21,998 nucleotides of DNA, from positions 1-21,998 of the forward strand of contig CBDTYW010000024.1 of the NCBI GenBank assembly GCA_965364735.1, given 5' to 3'. The position numbers were made by a program, and so were the translations under genes. Source of the DNA: CBDTYW01 sp965364735 (GTDB lineage: Bacteria; Actinomycetota; Nitriliruptoria; Nitriliruptorales; Nitriliruptoraceae). Positions 1 through 7,404 of this stretch are shown in pieces (position 1 is the first letter of the stretch; every line of letters starts with the position of its first letter). The notes beneath the pieces are model-generated. The model was not told the DNA's origin. It was given only the letters and a program-made list of their open reading frames with translations, and ran no database searches.

Positions 1-1
1 C

Positions 2-898
2 CGGGGCCAGCCCGGACCCGCGGATGCTGCGGACGGGGCCGCCGACGATCTGGAGGTCGGCGCGGCGTTGGCCATCGCGATGCCCCCCGTGCCGATCGCG
101 GGCGATCCGTGCGCACGCGAGCGCGCGGATGTCGCAGCCGCGAAGCGGAACCTCGAGGCGGCCGAGGCCAACGCGGAGCAGGCCCGTGCCCGCGAGCTCG
201 AGGTCCGGGGCCAGCAGCCGGTGAAGCCGGAGAACACGCGAACCACTGATCAGGGGCGCAAGCGACTGGCGGCATGGAAGGAGGAGTACCGGCACTGGAA
301 CGAGGTCGACCACCTGCGCGCGGTGAACCACCTCAGCGAGTGCGCCAAGACGCTCATCGAGGCACAAGACAGGCTGCGGGACGCCGAGGCCGCGTTGGCC
401 CGCTGCGAGCAGGCGCCGCCGCCGGCCCCGGTCCCACCGGCGGAGGAAGACGTTGCTCCTGCACCACCCCCGACTCCGGCCGTGGCGTCAGGGCCGCCGC
501 AGCACAACGAGTTCACGATACGGATGACCGGCGGCGGTGACGCTGGAGAGCTCCTCGGCGGCGGCGTGCTCACCTTCGACATCACCGACCCCGAGGGAAA
601 GACCGCCCGCTACACCTTCATCGGTGCGGGGTTCACGTTCGGGCTCCCCGGAGGGGTGCATGGCCCGGCACCGTTCGACACGAAGTTCGAGACGGTGCAG
701 AAGAAGACCGTCGAGGGCTTCGAGGGCTGGGGGTACATCCAGGGCGCCGAGGTGAAGGTCGGTGCCGGACCCGGCGGATCCGTCCTGTACTTCTGCTGCG
801 GAGACCTCGTCGACGAGCAGGTCTCCGGAGTCGGACACGGGACGGGTCTCGCAGCGAGCATCAACACCTACTACGGGTGGTGGGAGCTGCACGACTGA
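2..898 (+). CDS. Unrecognised coiled-coil / glycine-rich C-terminal domain protein (5' end outside window)
   Basis: The reading frame is open to the left edge, so the true start probably lies upstream; a TTG at 68 and an ATG at 80 are the first internal candidates but neither has a convincing ribosome binding site. Counting from 68, residues about 14-112 are charged, Ala/Glu/Arg-rich and likely form an alpha-helical hairpin or coiled coil with three cysteines. Residues about 114-142 are a Pro/Ala linker. The last 130 residues are rich in glycine, aromatic residues and short hydrophobic strands, with a Cys-Cys pair near the end, and look like a beta-rich globular domain. There is no obvious membrane segment. 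I do not recognise the family. The helical part, linker and beta domain would suit a secreted or particle-associated protein, but that is speculation; no neighbour within the window supports a role. Confidence 0.7.
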   Translation, partial: RGQPGPADAADGAADDLEVGAALAIAMPPVPIAGDPCARERADVAAAKRNLEAAEANAEQARARELEVRGQQPVKPENTRTTDQGRKRLAAWKEEYRHWNEVDHLRAVNHLSECAKTLIEAQDRLRDAEAALARCEQAPPPAPVPPAEEDVAPAPPPTPAVASGPPQHNEFTIRMTGGGDAGELLGGGVLTFDITDPEGKTARYTFIGAGFTFGLPGGVHGPAPFDTKFETVQKKTVEGFEGWGYIQGAEVKVGAGPGGSVLYFCCGDLVDEQVSGVGHGTGLAASINTYYGWWELHD

Positions 899-997
899 CC
901 GACCACGCCACACGCGGGCTGCCGCCACCCCGACGGTCGCCCGACGGGCTCGCGAGGATGACGCGCGGTTGCCGCGCCATCGGGGCGCTGACATGAC

Positions 998-3265
998 ATG
1001 ATGAGCGACAGCGCGCTGTTGTCCGCGCCGTCCGTCGCGACCGAAGCGCTCCAGATGTCGAACGACGCCATGCATGACGCAAGGCCGATGCTCGAGGCGG
1101 CGCTCGCCCTGGCTTCCGAGCACGAGCCAGAACGCGTCCTCACGCGGATCGTCGAGCTGGCGCGGGATCTCGTCGGGGCCCGTTGGGCGGCCCTCGGGGT
1201 CATGGCCGACAACGGGCGTGACCTGGCCAGGTTCATCCATGTGGGGCTGACTGACGAGCAGGTCGAAGCGATCGGCTCGATGCCGGTCGGACGCGGAGTC
1301 CTCGGCGCCCTGCTCGCGCGCACCGACCCCCTGCGGCTCGACCGGATCAGCGATCACGTGTCGTCGATCGGATTTCCGGCGAACCACCCGCCCATGGAGC
1401 GCTTCATCGGCGTGCCGCTCGTCCTGCGCGGCGCGACCGTCGGCAGCATCTACCTGACGAGGGAAGCACACGAGGAGCCCTTCACCGACGCGCACGTCGG
1501 GACCGTGGTCGCCCTCGCTGCCCAGGCCGTCGTCGCGATCGAGCGGGCCGCTCTCTACGAGCGGCAGCGGATGACTGCGGACCGGATGGAGGCGTTGTCC
1601 GACGCGATCCGCGCCGTGAACCAAGAGCAGGATCCTGAGCGAGTGCTCCGCGTGATCACGGACGCGGCCCGTCGCCTCGTCGGCGCTGAGTACGCGGCGC
1701 TCGGCGTCGTTGGCGACGACGGCCGCACCTTCACCCACTTCATCCACTCCGGGATGGACCCCGCGACCGTCGAACGTGTCGGCACCCTGCCCGAGGGGCG
1801 CGGCGTGCTCGGAGCCGTCGTCGTCGAGGGACGCCCGATGCGGCTGCCGAACCTCGGCGACCACCCGGCGTCGTTCGGGTTCCCGGAGCACCACCCGCCG
1901 ATGCGCTCGTTCCTGGGCGTCCCCATCGTCACGTCCGAGGGCGACGTCGTCGGCAACCTCTACCTGACGAACCGGCTCGACGCGGACGAGTTCGGCGATG
2001 AGGAGGAGGCGCTCATCCTCGACCTTGCCGGTCAAGCAGCCATCGCGATCCAGACCGCTCGAAGCCTCGCGCGCGAGCGCGGGCTGGTCGACCGCATGCG
2101 GCAGCTCCTTGCTGCCAACCTGACGGTCTCCCAAGAGCTGCGTCCCGACGCGGTCCTGCAGACGTTCGTTGACGCGGCACGCACGATCGTCGGGGCGGAG
2201 TACGCAGCGCTGGGCGTCATCGACGAGACACGCAGCGGGCTGAACGCGTTCATCCACTCCGGCATGGCACCCGAGGTGGTCGAGCAGATCGGCGACCTGC
2301 CGCGTGGCCTCGGCCTGCTCCGGTCGGTCATCGTGTCCAAGCGCCCCATGCGCATCCCTGACCTTGGCGCGCACCCGGCCAGCGTCGGTTTCCCGCCGAA
2401 CCATCCGCCGATGGCGTCGTTCCTCGGCGTGCCGCTGCGCTTCAAGGGCGCGGTCTTCGGCAACCTCTACCTCACCAACAAGATCGATGGCGGTGAGTTC
2501 ACCGACGACGACGAGCTCGTCGCCTCGGCCATCGCGGCACAGGCCGCGGTCGCCATCGAGAACGCCAGGTCCTACCAACGCGAGCAGGACCTCGTCGGCG
2601 AGCTCCAGGCTGTCGACGAGATGCGGATGACGTTCGTCAACACCGTGACGCACGAGCTGAAGTCACCCCTGACCATCCTGACCGGCTACGCCGGGATGCT
2701 CGACCAGCTCGAGATCGAGCCAGGCGGCCCCGCGGCGGCTGTCCTGGAGTCGATCGGCCGCCAGGCGAACCGGCTGTATGAGATCGTCGAGAACCTGCTC
2801 GACCTGTCACGGATCGAGTCCGGCGCGCTGGACGTCAGGTTGTCGACGGTCGCGCTCGGCGAGCTGGTCCGTCGTGTCCTCGAGCTCACACCGGCACCCG
2901 ACGGGACCGTGGTCGACGTCCATGTCGACGACGGTCTCCAGATGCAGGCTGACCCCGCGCACGTCTCGGTGGCGATCGCGAACTACGTCGTCAACGCGTT
3001 CCGGCACGGAGGGCCACACGTCGCCATCTCCGCCCAGGTCGTTGACGGGGCGGTCACCGTCGTCGTCGAGGATGACGGACCCGGCGTGCCGGAGGAGTCG
3101 CTCGAGACGCTCTTCCAGCCCTTCTCGCGCTCGACGCACGCCAGCGGCACCGGGCTGGGCCTCGCGCTGCTGCGCGGGCGTGTGCGAGCGATGGGCGGCG
3201 AGGCCTGGTACGAGCCCCGCACCGAAGGTGGGTCCCGGTTCAGCTTCCGGCTCCCGGCTGCCTGA
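998..3265 (+). CDS. Sensor histidine kinase with three DevS/DosT-like GAF domains, HisKA and HATPase
   Basis: A 755-residue kinase, probably cytoplasmic as no membrane segment is seen. Three consecutive GAF domains occupy about residues 35-186, 210-357 and 385-530. Each contains the signature GFP-x-x-HPPM followed by a Gly-Val-Pro strand and a YLT strand, as in the mycobacterial oxygen/redox sensors DevS and DosT. The histidines of the three HPPM motifs are H130, H299 and H469, and the YLT tyrosines are Y152, Y322 and Y491. The HisKA box follows, with the phospho-acceptor in THELKSPL at H552. The ATP-binding domain has the N box (N666), the DDGPG G1 box (from 692) and a GTGLGL G2 box. DevS itself uses a HisKA_3 domain, so this is a different kinase core carrying the same kind of sensor. 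Two ATG codons lie in tandem at 998 and 1001; either could be used, and the ribosome binding site is poor. No response regulator is adjacent. The ligand is inferred, not shown. Confidence 0.93.
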   Translation: MMSDSALLSAPSVATEALQMSNDAMHDARPMLEAALALASEHEPERVLTRIVELARDLVGARWAALGVMADNGRDLARFIHVGLTDEQVEAIGSMPVGRGVLGALLARTDPLRLDRISDHVSSIGFPANHPPMERFIGVPLVLRGATVGSIYLTREAHEEPFTDAHVGTVVALAAQAVVAIERAALYERQRMTADRMEALSDAIRAVNQEQDPERVLRVITDAARRLVGAEYAALGVVGDDGRTFTHFIHSGMDPATVERVGTLPEGRGVLGAVVVEGRPMRLPNLGDHPASFGFPEHHPPMRSFLGVPIVTSEGDVVGNLYLTNRLDADEFGDEEEALILDLAGQAAIAIQTARSLARERGLVDRMRQLLAANLTVSQELRPDAVLQTFVDAARTIVGAEYAALGVIDETRSGLNAFIHSGMAPEVVEQIGDLPRGLGLLRSVIVSKRPMRIPDLGAHPASVGFPPNHPPMASFLGVPLRFKGAVFGNLYLTNKIDGGEFTDDDELVASAIAAQAAVAIENARSYQREQDLVGELQAVDEMRMTFVNTVTHELKSPLTILTGYAGMLDQLEIEPGGPAAAVLESIGRQANRLYEIVENLLDLSRIESGALDVRLSTVALGELVRRVLELTPAPDGTVVDVHVDDGLQMQADPAHVSVAIANYVVNAFRHGGPHVAISAQVVDGAVTVVVEDDGPGVPEESLETLFQPFSRSTHASGTGLGLALLRGRVRAMGGEAWYEPRTEGGSRFSFRLPAA

Positions 3266-3293
3266 CGACTGTGGTCGACGTCAGGTTGCGAGC

Positions 3294-4844
3294 TCAGTGA
3301 GCGTTGGAGACGAGCGACGTCGTGCGGTTGTGCAGGAGCTCGGAGTGGCGGTTCAGGCCGATGACGACGGCCTCGATGTCGCGCTGGGCGAACTTCGCGA
3401 CGACCGTGTCGATCGCGACGACGGCCGAGGTGTCCCAGAGGCGGGCCTCGGAGAAGTCGATCTCGACCCGGTCGACCTCGACGGCGTCGTAGTCGAACGC
3501 GTGGATGAGCTCGTTGGTCGATGCGAAGAACAGCTCTCCGGAGACGGCGTACAGGCGCTCGTAGCCATCCGGGTCGAGCACGCTCGTGACGCTCACGACG
3601 TGCACGACGCGGCGGACGAAGAAGATCGCGGAGAGCGCGACGCCTGCAGCGACGCCGTACGCGAGGTTGTGGGTGAGCACGACGATGAGGACCGTCGCGA
3701 CCATGATCGAGGTCTCGGTCTTGGGCATGTACCGGATGGTCTTCGGCTTGATCGAGGACCAGTCGAAGGTCCCGATCGAGACCATGATCATCACGGCGAC
3801 GAGCGCCGCCATCGGGATCTGCGCGACGAGGTCACCGAGCCCGAGGATGAGGACCAGCAGGAAGAGGCCCGACGCGAGGGTTGACAGTCGGGTGCGGCCG
3901 CCGGAACGGTGGTTGATCATCGACTGGCCGATCATCGCGCAGCCGGCCATCCCGCCGAAGAAGCCGGTGACGACGTTGGCGACGCCCTGGCCGCGGGACT
4001 CGCGGTCCTTGTCGGAGTCGCTGTCGGTCAGGTCGTCGAGCAGCTGCGCCGTGAGGAGCGACTCGAGCAGTCCGACGAGGGCGAGCGTGATCGAGAAGGG
4101 GAGGATGATCTGGAGCGTCGCGAAGGAGAACGGAACAGTCGGGAGCGCGAGGCCGGGCAGCGCATCCGGGAGCGCGCCCATGTCGCCGACGGTCGGCAGC
4201 CCGATGTCCATGGTCATGGTGATCGCGGAGAGGACGACGATGGCGACCAGCGGCGACGGGATGGCCTTGGTGATGCGCGGAAGTCCGTAGATGATGGCCA
4301 GCCCGGCAGCGATGAAGAGCAGGTTCATCGGCAGCATCGAGGAGTCGCCGGCCTCGGCGCCGTGGCCGCCGCTGAGCAGGATGTGCGGCACCTGGGCGAG
4401 GAAGATGAGGATCGCCAGCGCGTTGACGAAGCCGATCATCACGGTCCGGGGCACGAACTTCATGAGCCCACCGACCCCGAGCCAACCGAAGGCGACCTGC
4501 AGGATCCCGGCGAGGATCGTCGCGGCAAACAGGTACGCGACGCCGTGCTCGGCGACGAGCGGGACGATGACGAGCGCCATGGCGCCGGTCGCGGCGGAGA
4601 TCATCCCGCGACGTCCACCGGTGAAGGCGATGATGATCGCGATCGAGAAGGAGGCGTAGAGCCCGACCTTCGGATCGACGCCTGCGATGATCGAGAACGA
4701 GATCGCCTCGGGGATGAGCGCGAGCGCCACCACGAGGCCGGACAGCAGGTTCGCGCGCGGATTGGTGCGCAGCGCGTGCTGGAGCTCTTCACGGGCGGTG
4801 TTGGCGAAGGACTGGCGTGCGGGCGCGACAGCGTCGGCAGACAT
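3294..4844 (-). CDS. SulP-family anion transporter with C-terminal STAS domain
   Basis: A 516-residue inner-membrane protein. From about residue 33 it has the SulP pattern of many hydrophobic helices, with the typical opening NLLSGLVVALALIPEAISF and the conserved stretch GFFGGMAGCAMIGQS near 294-308. The membrane part ends around residue 412. A short STAS domain follows at about 430-510, with the phosphorylation-type loop LWDTSAV near 469-475. SulP proteins move sulfate, bicarbonate or other anions, usually with Na+ or H+; the substrate cannot be read from sequence. The frame stays open upstream to about 5327 but that would run through engB, so the ATG at 4844, just before a typical SulP N-terminus, is chosen. 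Its ribosome binding site is weak. It converges with the upstream kinase gene, with 28 bases between their ends, and is divergent from engB. Confidence 0.93.
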   Translation of the reverse strand: MSADAVAPARQSFANTAREELQHALRTNPRANLLSGLVVALALIPEAISFSIIAGVDPKVGLYASFSIAIIIAFTGGRRGMISAATGAMALVIVPLVAEHGVAYLFAATILAGILQVAFGWLGVGGLMKFVPRTVMIGFVNALAILIFLAQVPHILLSGGHGAEAGDSSMLPMNLLFIAAGLAIIYGLPRITKAIPSPLVAIVVLSAITMTMDIGLPTVGDMGALPDALPGLALPTVPFSFATLQIILPFSITLALVGLLESLLTAQLLDDLTDSDSDKDRESRGQGVANVVTGFFGGMAGCAMIGQSMINHRSGGRTRLSTLASGLFLLVLILGLGDLVAQIPMAALVAVMIMVSIGTFDWSSIKPKTIRYMPKTETSIMVATVLIVVLTHNLAYGVAAGVALSAIFFVRRVVHVVSVTSVLDPDGYERLYAVSGELFFASTNELIHAFDYDAVEVDRVEIDFSEARLWDTSAVVAIDTVVAKFAQRDIEAVVIGLNRHSELLHNRTTSLVSNAH

Positions 4845-4968
4845 CGAGGGAGACCTTGGGGCGTCAGGAGCAGCCGACGCGCCTGTCGAGGCGAAGCCGG
4901 TGCAGCGAGGAGGGGACGCCCCCAGTCGTTCGCGGGGCGCGCATGCGTGAGCAGCGTACGCGCTGCCA

Positions 4969-4989
4969 GCGCTTGCAGCCAGCAAGCGC
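4969..4989. promoter_or_regulatory. Perfect 8-bp inverted repeat between the divergent sulP and engB genes
   Basis: GCGCTTGC, a 5-base spacer, then GCAAGCGC. It lies in the 253-base gap between the starts of the transporter (4844) and engB (5098). It could be an operator for one or both genes or an RNA hairpin in a leader. No other strong element was seen in this gap. Confidence 0.3.
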
Positions 4990-5085
4990 GCGATCGTACA
5001 CAGTTCGCATCGGCACTCCTTTCGCGATCCTTGAGCCGGCCGACCGTCACGCCCTTCCGGCGCGCGCTTCCGGGCTCGTTGCTGG

Positions 5086-5091
5086 CACACT
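5086..5091 (+). promoter_or_regulatory. Possible -10 hexamer for leaderless engB transcript
   Basis: CACACT ends six bases before the engB ATG, with no ribosome binding site between. This matches the spacing of leaderless actinobacterial promoters, whose -10 is TANNNT; the first base deviates. There is no clear -35 element. Confidence 0.27.
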
Positions 5092-5097
5092 GCGCGC

Positions 5098-5694
5098 ATG
5101 AGCGCACCACTTGACCTGAACTTCATGATGTCGGCCGCGACCGTTGAGGACCTCCCGCCAAGTCGCGGGGAGGTCGCGATCATCGGTCGATCCAACGTGG
5201 GCAAGTCGACCTTGCTGAACGCTCTCGCGAACGAGAAGGGGCTCGCCAAGGTCTCCGCGACCCCGGGGCGGACACGGTTGCTGAACTGCTTCCGCGTGGG
5301 GACGGCCGAAGGACATGACCGGCGCACCCTGATCGACCTTCCCGGGTACGGCTACGCGAAGGCCTCCGCGAAGGAGCGAGCGATCTGGGACAAGCGGATG
5401 CGGCTGTACCTGCGAGAGCGTCAGCCGCTGAAGCAGGCGCTCCTGCTCGTCGACGGAGAGATCGGCCCGGCGAAGCTCGACGTCGACATGCTCAGGTGGA
5501 TGCGCGACCAGGAAGTCCCCTTCCGGATCGTCGCGACCAAGCACGACAAGGTGAAGTCCTCGAAGCGCGACAAGCGCAAGCGCGACCTCACCGCAGGGTG
5601 CGGTGTCGAGGACGGCGAGATCGTCTGGACCTCGGCGGAGAAGAACGTCGGGATCGACCGGCTCCGCACGATCGTGCGTGACGCCATCGGATGA
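5098..5694 (+). CDS. engB: Ribosome biogenesis GTP-binding protein EngB (YihA/YsxC family)
   Basis: A 198-residue TRAFAC-class GTPase of the usual EngB length, needed in bacteria for large ribosomal subunit assembly in the cytoplasm. All G motifs are visible: G1 GRSNVGKST at 30-38, G2 with PGRT at 56-59, G3 DLPGYGYA at 80-87, G4 TKHDK at 147-151 (the Asp gives guanine specificity), and G5 TSA at 178-180. The first residues (DLNFMMSA, then a GRSNVGKS loop) match the normal EngB start, so the ATG at 5098 is well placed although it lacks a Shine-Dalgarno sequence and may be translated from a leaderless message. The stop codon overlaps the start of the next gene by four bases (ATGA), so the two are probably translated in coupling. 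Confidence 0.97.
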   Translation: MSAPLDLNFMMSAATVEDLPPSRGEVAIIGRSNVGKSTLLNALANEKGLAKVSATPGRTRLLNCFRVGTAEGHDRRTLIDLPGYGYAKASAKERAIWDKRMRLYLRERQPLKQALLLVDGEIGPAKLDVDMLRWMRDQEVPFRIVATKHDKVKSSKRDKRKRDLTAGCGVEDGEIVWTSAEKNVGIDRLRTIVRDAIG

Positions 5695-6914
5695 CCGCGG
5701 GCCGCCCGCACGTCTCCGACGCGCAGCGGCGGGCGCTCCTCGTCCGCCGACATCACCTGGACCGTGGCGCTGGGTCGATCATCGAGGCGACGCGCTCCGT
5801 CTACGCGCTGCACTCCAGCGACCCGGTCACCCCGTTCCTGGCGCTGTGGGCGCGCGTCCCCGAGATCGGGATCGAGGACGTGGAGCGGTCGCTCTACGGA
5901 GCCCGTGACCTCTGGCGGATGCACGCGATGCGCCGGACGATCTTCGTCGTGGAGCACGGGGACGCCGGCGCGCTCCTGAGCGGAGCGGCGCGGGCCATCG
6001 CCCAGAAGGAACGTGATCGGCTCGTCGGGTGGATCGCTGCCGACGTGTTCTCGTCGGCGCACGATCCTCGCGCGGCGGCTGAGCGGCTGCTCACCGATCT
6101 GGGGGAGCGGGCGCTGTCCGCGGTCGCCTCCGCCGGCGTGGCGGTCACGACGCGCGAGCTCGGGGTCCTGGTCCCCGAGCTGATGACGCGGGTGACGCTC
6201 GGCTCGGGGAAGTGGTCGCAGACCGCGGCGATCTCGTCACGGCTGCTGATGCTGCTCGCCATGGAGGGGAAGATCGTCCGTGGGGCGCCGCTCGGAAGCT
6301 GGCTCGCGAGCCAGTACCGGTGGTCGAGCATCGCCGCCTGGTTCGGCGCGGCCCCGGACCTCCCGGACGTCGAGGCGGCTCGGACGGAGATCGTCCGCCG
6401 GTACCTCGAGACGCACGCACCGGTGACCGAGGTCGACCTCCGATGGTGGACGGGCTGGTCGAAGCGCGACGTCCTGAACGCGATCGCGCCGCTCCTCGTG
6501 GTCGAGGTCGATCTCGACGACGGGCTCACGGGACTCGTACTCCCGTCCCAGACGGAGGGCGTCGCCGAGGTCGCTCCGCTCGATGGGGCGCCCGTCGTGA
6601 CGCTGCTGCCCCCGCTGGACTCCTCGCCCATGGGCTGGAAGCATCGCGGTTGGTTCCTCGACGGCCACCACATCCCGATGCTCTACGACCGCAACGGCAA
6701 CGTCGGTCCGACGATCTGGGTGGACGGACGCATCGTCGGCGGGTGGGGTCAGCGCACGGAGGACGGGCTGGTCCGCACACGGCTGCTCAACGAGGTCGGC
6801 AGCGACGTTGCGGCACGGGTCGAGGCTGAATCACACGCCTTGTCGAGCTGGTGCGGCGGCGTCGGGACCAGCCCGCGGTTCCCGACACCGTTGCAGCGTG
6901 AGCTGGCCGACTAG
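5691..6914 (+). CDS. Winged-helix protein of the AlkZ/YcaQ (HTH_42) superfamily
   Basis: A 407-residue protein. Its order of segments is typical of the HTH_42 family that includes the DNA interstrand-crosslink glycosylases AlkZ and YcaQ: an N-terminal winged helix with FLALWAR at about 49-55, a middle region with TTRELG and a second winged helix, then a beta-rich C-terminus with LLPPLDSSPMGWK and a late IVGGWGQR strand. Many actinobacterial proteins of this type are annotated only as winged-helix DNA-binding proteins. In AlkZ-type enzymes a Q-x-Q motif just before the Asp-Pro of the first domain is catalytic; here the aligned residues are His41-Ser42-Ser43, then Asp44-Pro45. Enzyme activity is therefore uncertain; it may bind DNA or use a different residue. 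It overlaps engB by four bases, so it is likely co-translated with it. GC content and codon use resemble the neighbours. Confidence 0.88.
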   Translation: MTAGRPHVSDAQRRALLVRRHHLDRGAGSIIEATRSVYALHSSDPVTPFLALWARVPEIGIEDVERSLYGARDLWRMHAMRRTIFVVEHGDAGALLSGAARAIAQKERDRLVGWIAADVFSSAHDPRAAAERLLTDLGERALSAVASAGVAVTTRELGVLVPELMTRVTLGSGKWSQTAAISSRLLMLLAMEGKIVRGAPLGSWLASQYRWSSIAAWFGAAPDLPDVEAARTEIVRRYLETHAPVTEVDLRWWTGWSKRDVLNAIAPLLVVEVDLDDGLTGLVLPSQTEGVAEVAPLDGAPVVTLLPPLDSSPMGWKHRGWFLDGHHIPMLYDRNGNVGPTIWVDGRIVGGWGQRTEDGLVRTRLLNEVGSDVAARVEAESHALSSWCGGVGTSPRFPTPLQRELAD

Positions 6915-6962
6915 CGTCGTCGGGGCGAGAAGCCCGCGAGGGGCAACGGCATCCGCGCCGCT

Positions 6963-6968
6963 GGAGAG
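6963..6968 (+). promoter_or_regulatory. Ribosome binding site deciding the GTG start of the DUF1330 gene
   Basis: GGAGAG lies six bases before the GTG at 6975, the only well-placed start for this gene. Confidence 0.6.
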
Positions 6969-6974
6969 AACACC

Positions 6975-7403
6975 GTGAACACGCATGACTTCACCCCCTA
7001 CATCGACGTCACCCAGGAAGCGGGTGCGATGTTCTTCCAGGCGGAGATCGAGGGCCCGGTCGTGATGCTGAACCTGCTGCGTTTCCGCGAGGTCGCCGAC
7101 TACTCGGCGAACCCTGAGCTCGCGCCGGCCGAGCCGATCTCCGGAGCCGAGGCCTACCAGGCCTACGCCGAGAACACGCTCCCTCTGCTCATCGCGGAGG
7201 GCGGTGAGCTCATCTTCCTCGGCCGGTCGTCGGCCAACCTGATCGGTCCCGTGAACGAGCGCTGGGATCAGGTGATGATGATCCGGCACGCCAGCGTCGA
7301 CGCCTTCATGAGCTTCACGTCCAACGAGGCCTACCTGGCAGGCCACGGCCATCGGACGGCTGCGCTCGAGGACTCGCGCCTCTTGCCGATCATCGAGGGC
7401 TGA
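6975..7403 (+). CDS. DUF1330-family protein (Dabb-like ferredoxin-like fold)
   Basis: A 142-residue protein with GTG start and a good GGAGAG ribosome binding site. It shows the DUF1330 pattern: a GPVVMLNLLRFRE strand, a helix with GAEAYQAYAE, a GGELIFLG strand, and WDQVMMIRHASVDAFMSF followed by AYLAGHGHRTAALEDSRLLP. Members of this alpha-beta family are small cytoplasmic proteins, some possibly enzymes or heme or substrate binders; no single activity is established for the family. It begins 60 bases after the winged-helix gene and ends one base before the next gene, whose ribosome binding site lies inside its last codons. It is therefore probably co-transcribed with that dehydrogenase and could act on a related metabolite. 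Confidence 0.88.
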   Translation: MNTHDFTPYIDVTQEAGAMFFQAEIEGPVVMLNLLRFREVADYSANPELAPAEPISGAEAYQAYAENTLPLLIAEGGELIFLGRSSANLIGPVNERWDQVMMIRHASVDAFMSFTSNEAYLAGHGHRTAALEDSRLLPIIEG

Positions 7404-7404
7404 C

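Noticed and set aside
488..2653. Long minus-strand open frame of about 720 codons opposite the first histidine kinase
   Set aside because: Its translation is Asp, Arg, Val and Glu rich without any domain, and it mirrors the codons of the kinase, whose three GAF domains and kinase motifs are clear. It is a shadow caused by high GC at third positions.
3909..5114. Plus-strand open frame of about 400 codons across the SulP gene
   Set aside because: Very charged, low-complexity translation; the other strand encodes a complete SulP transporter.
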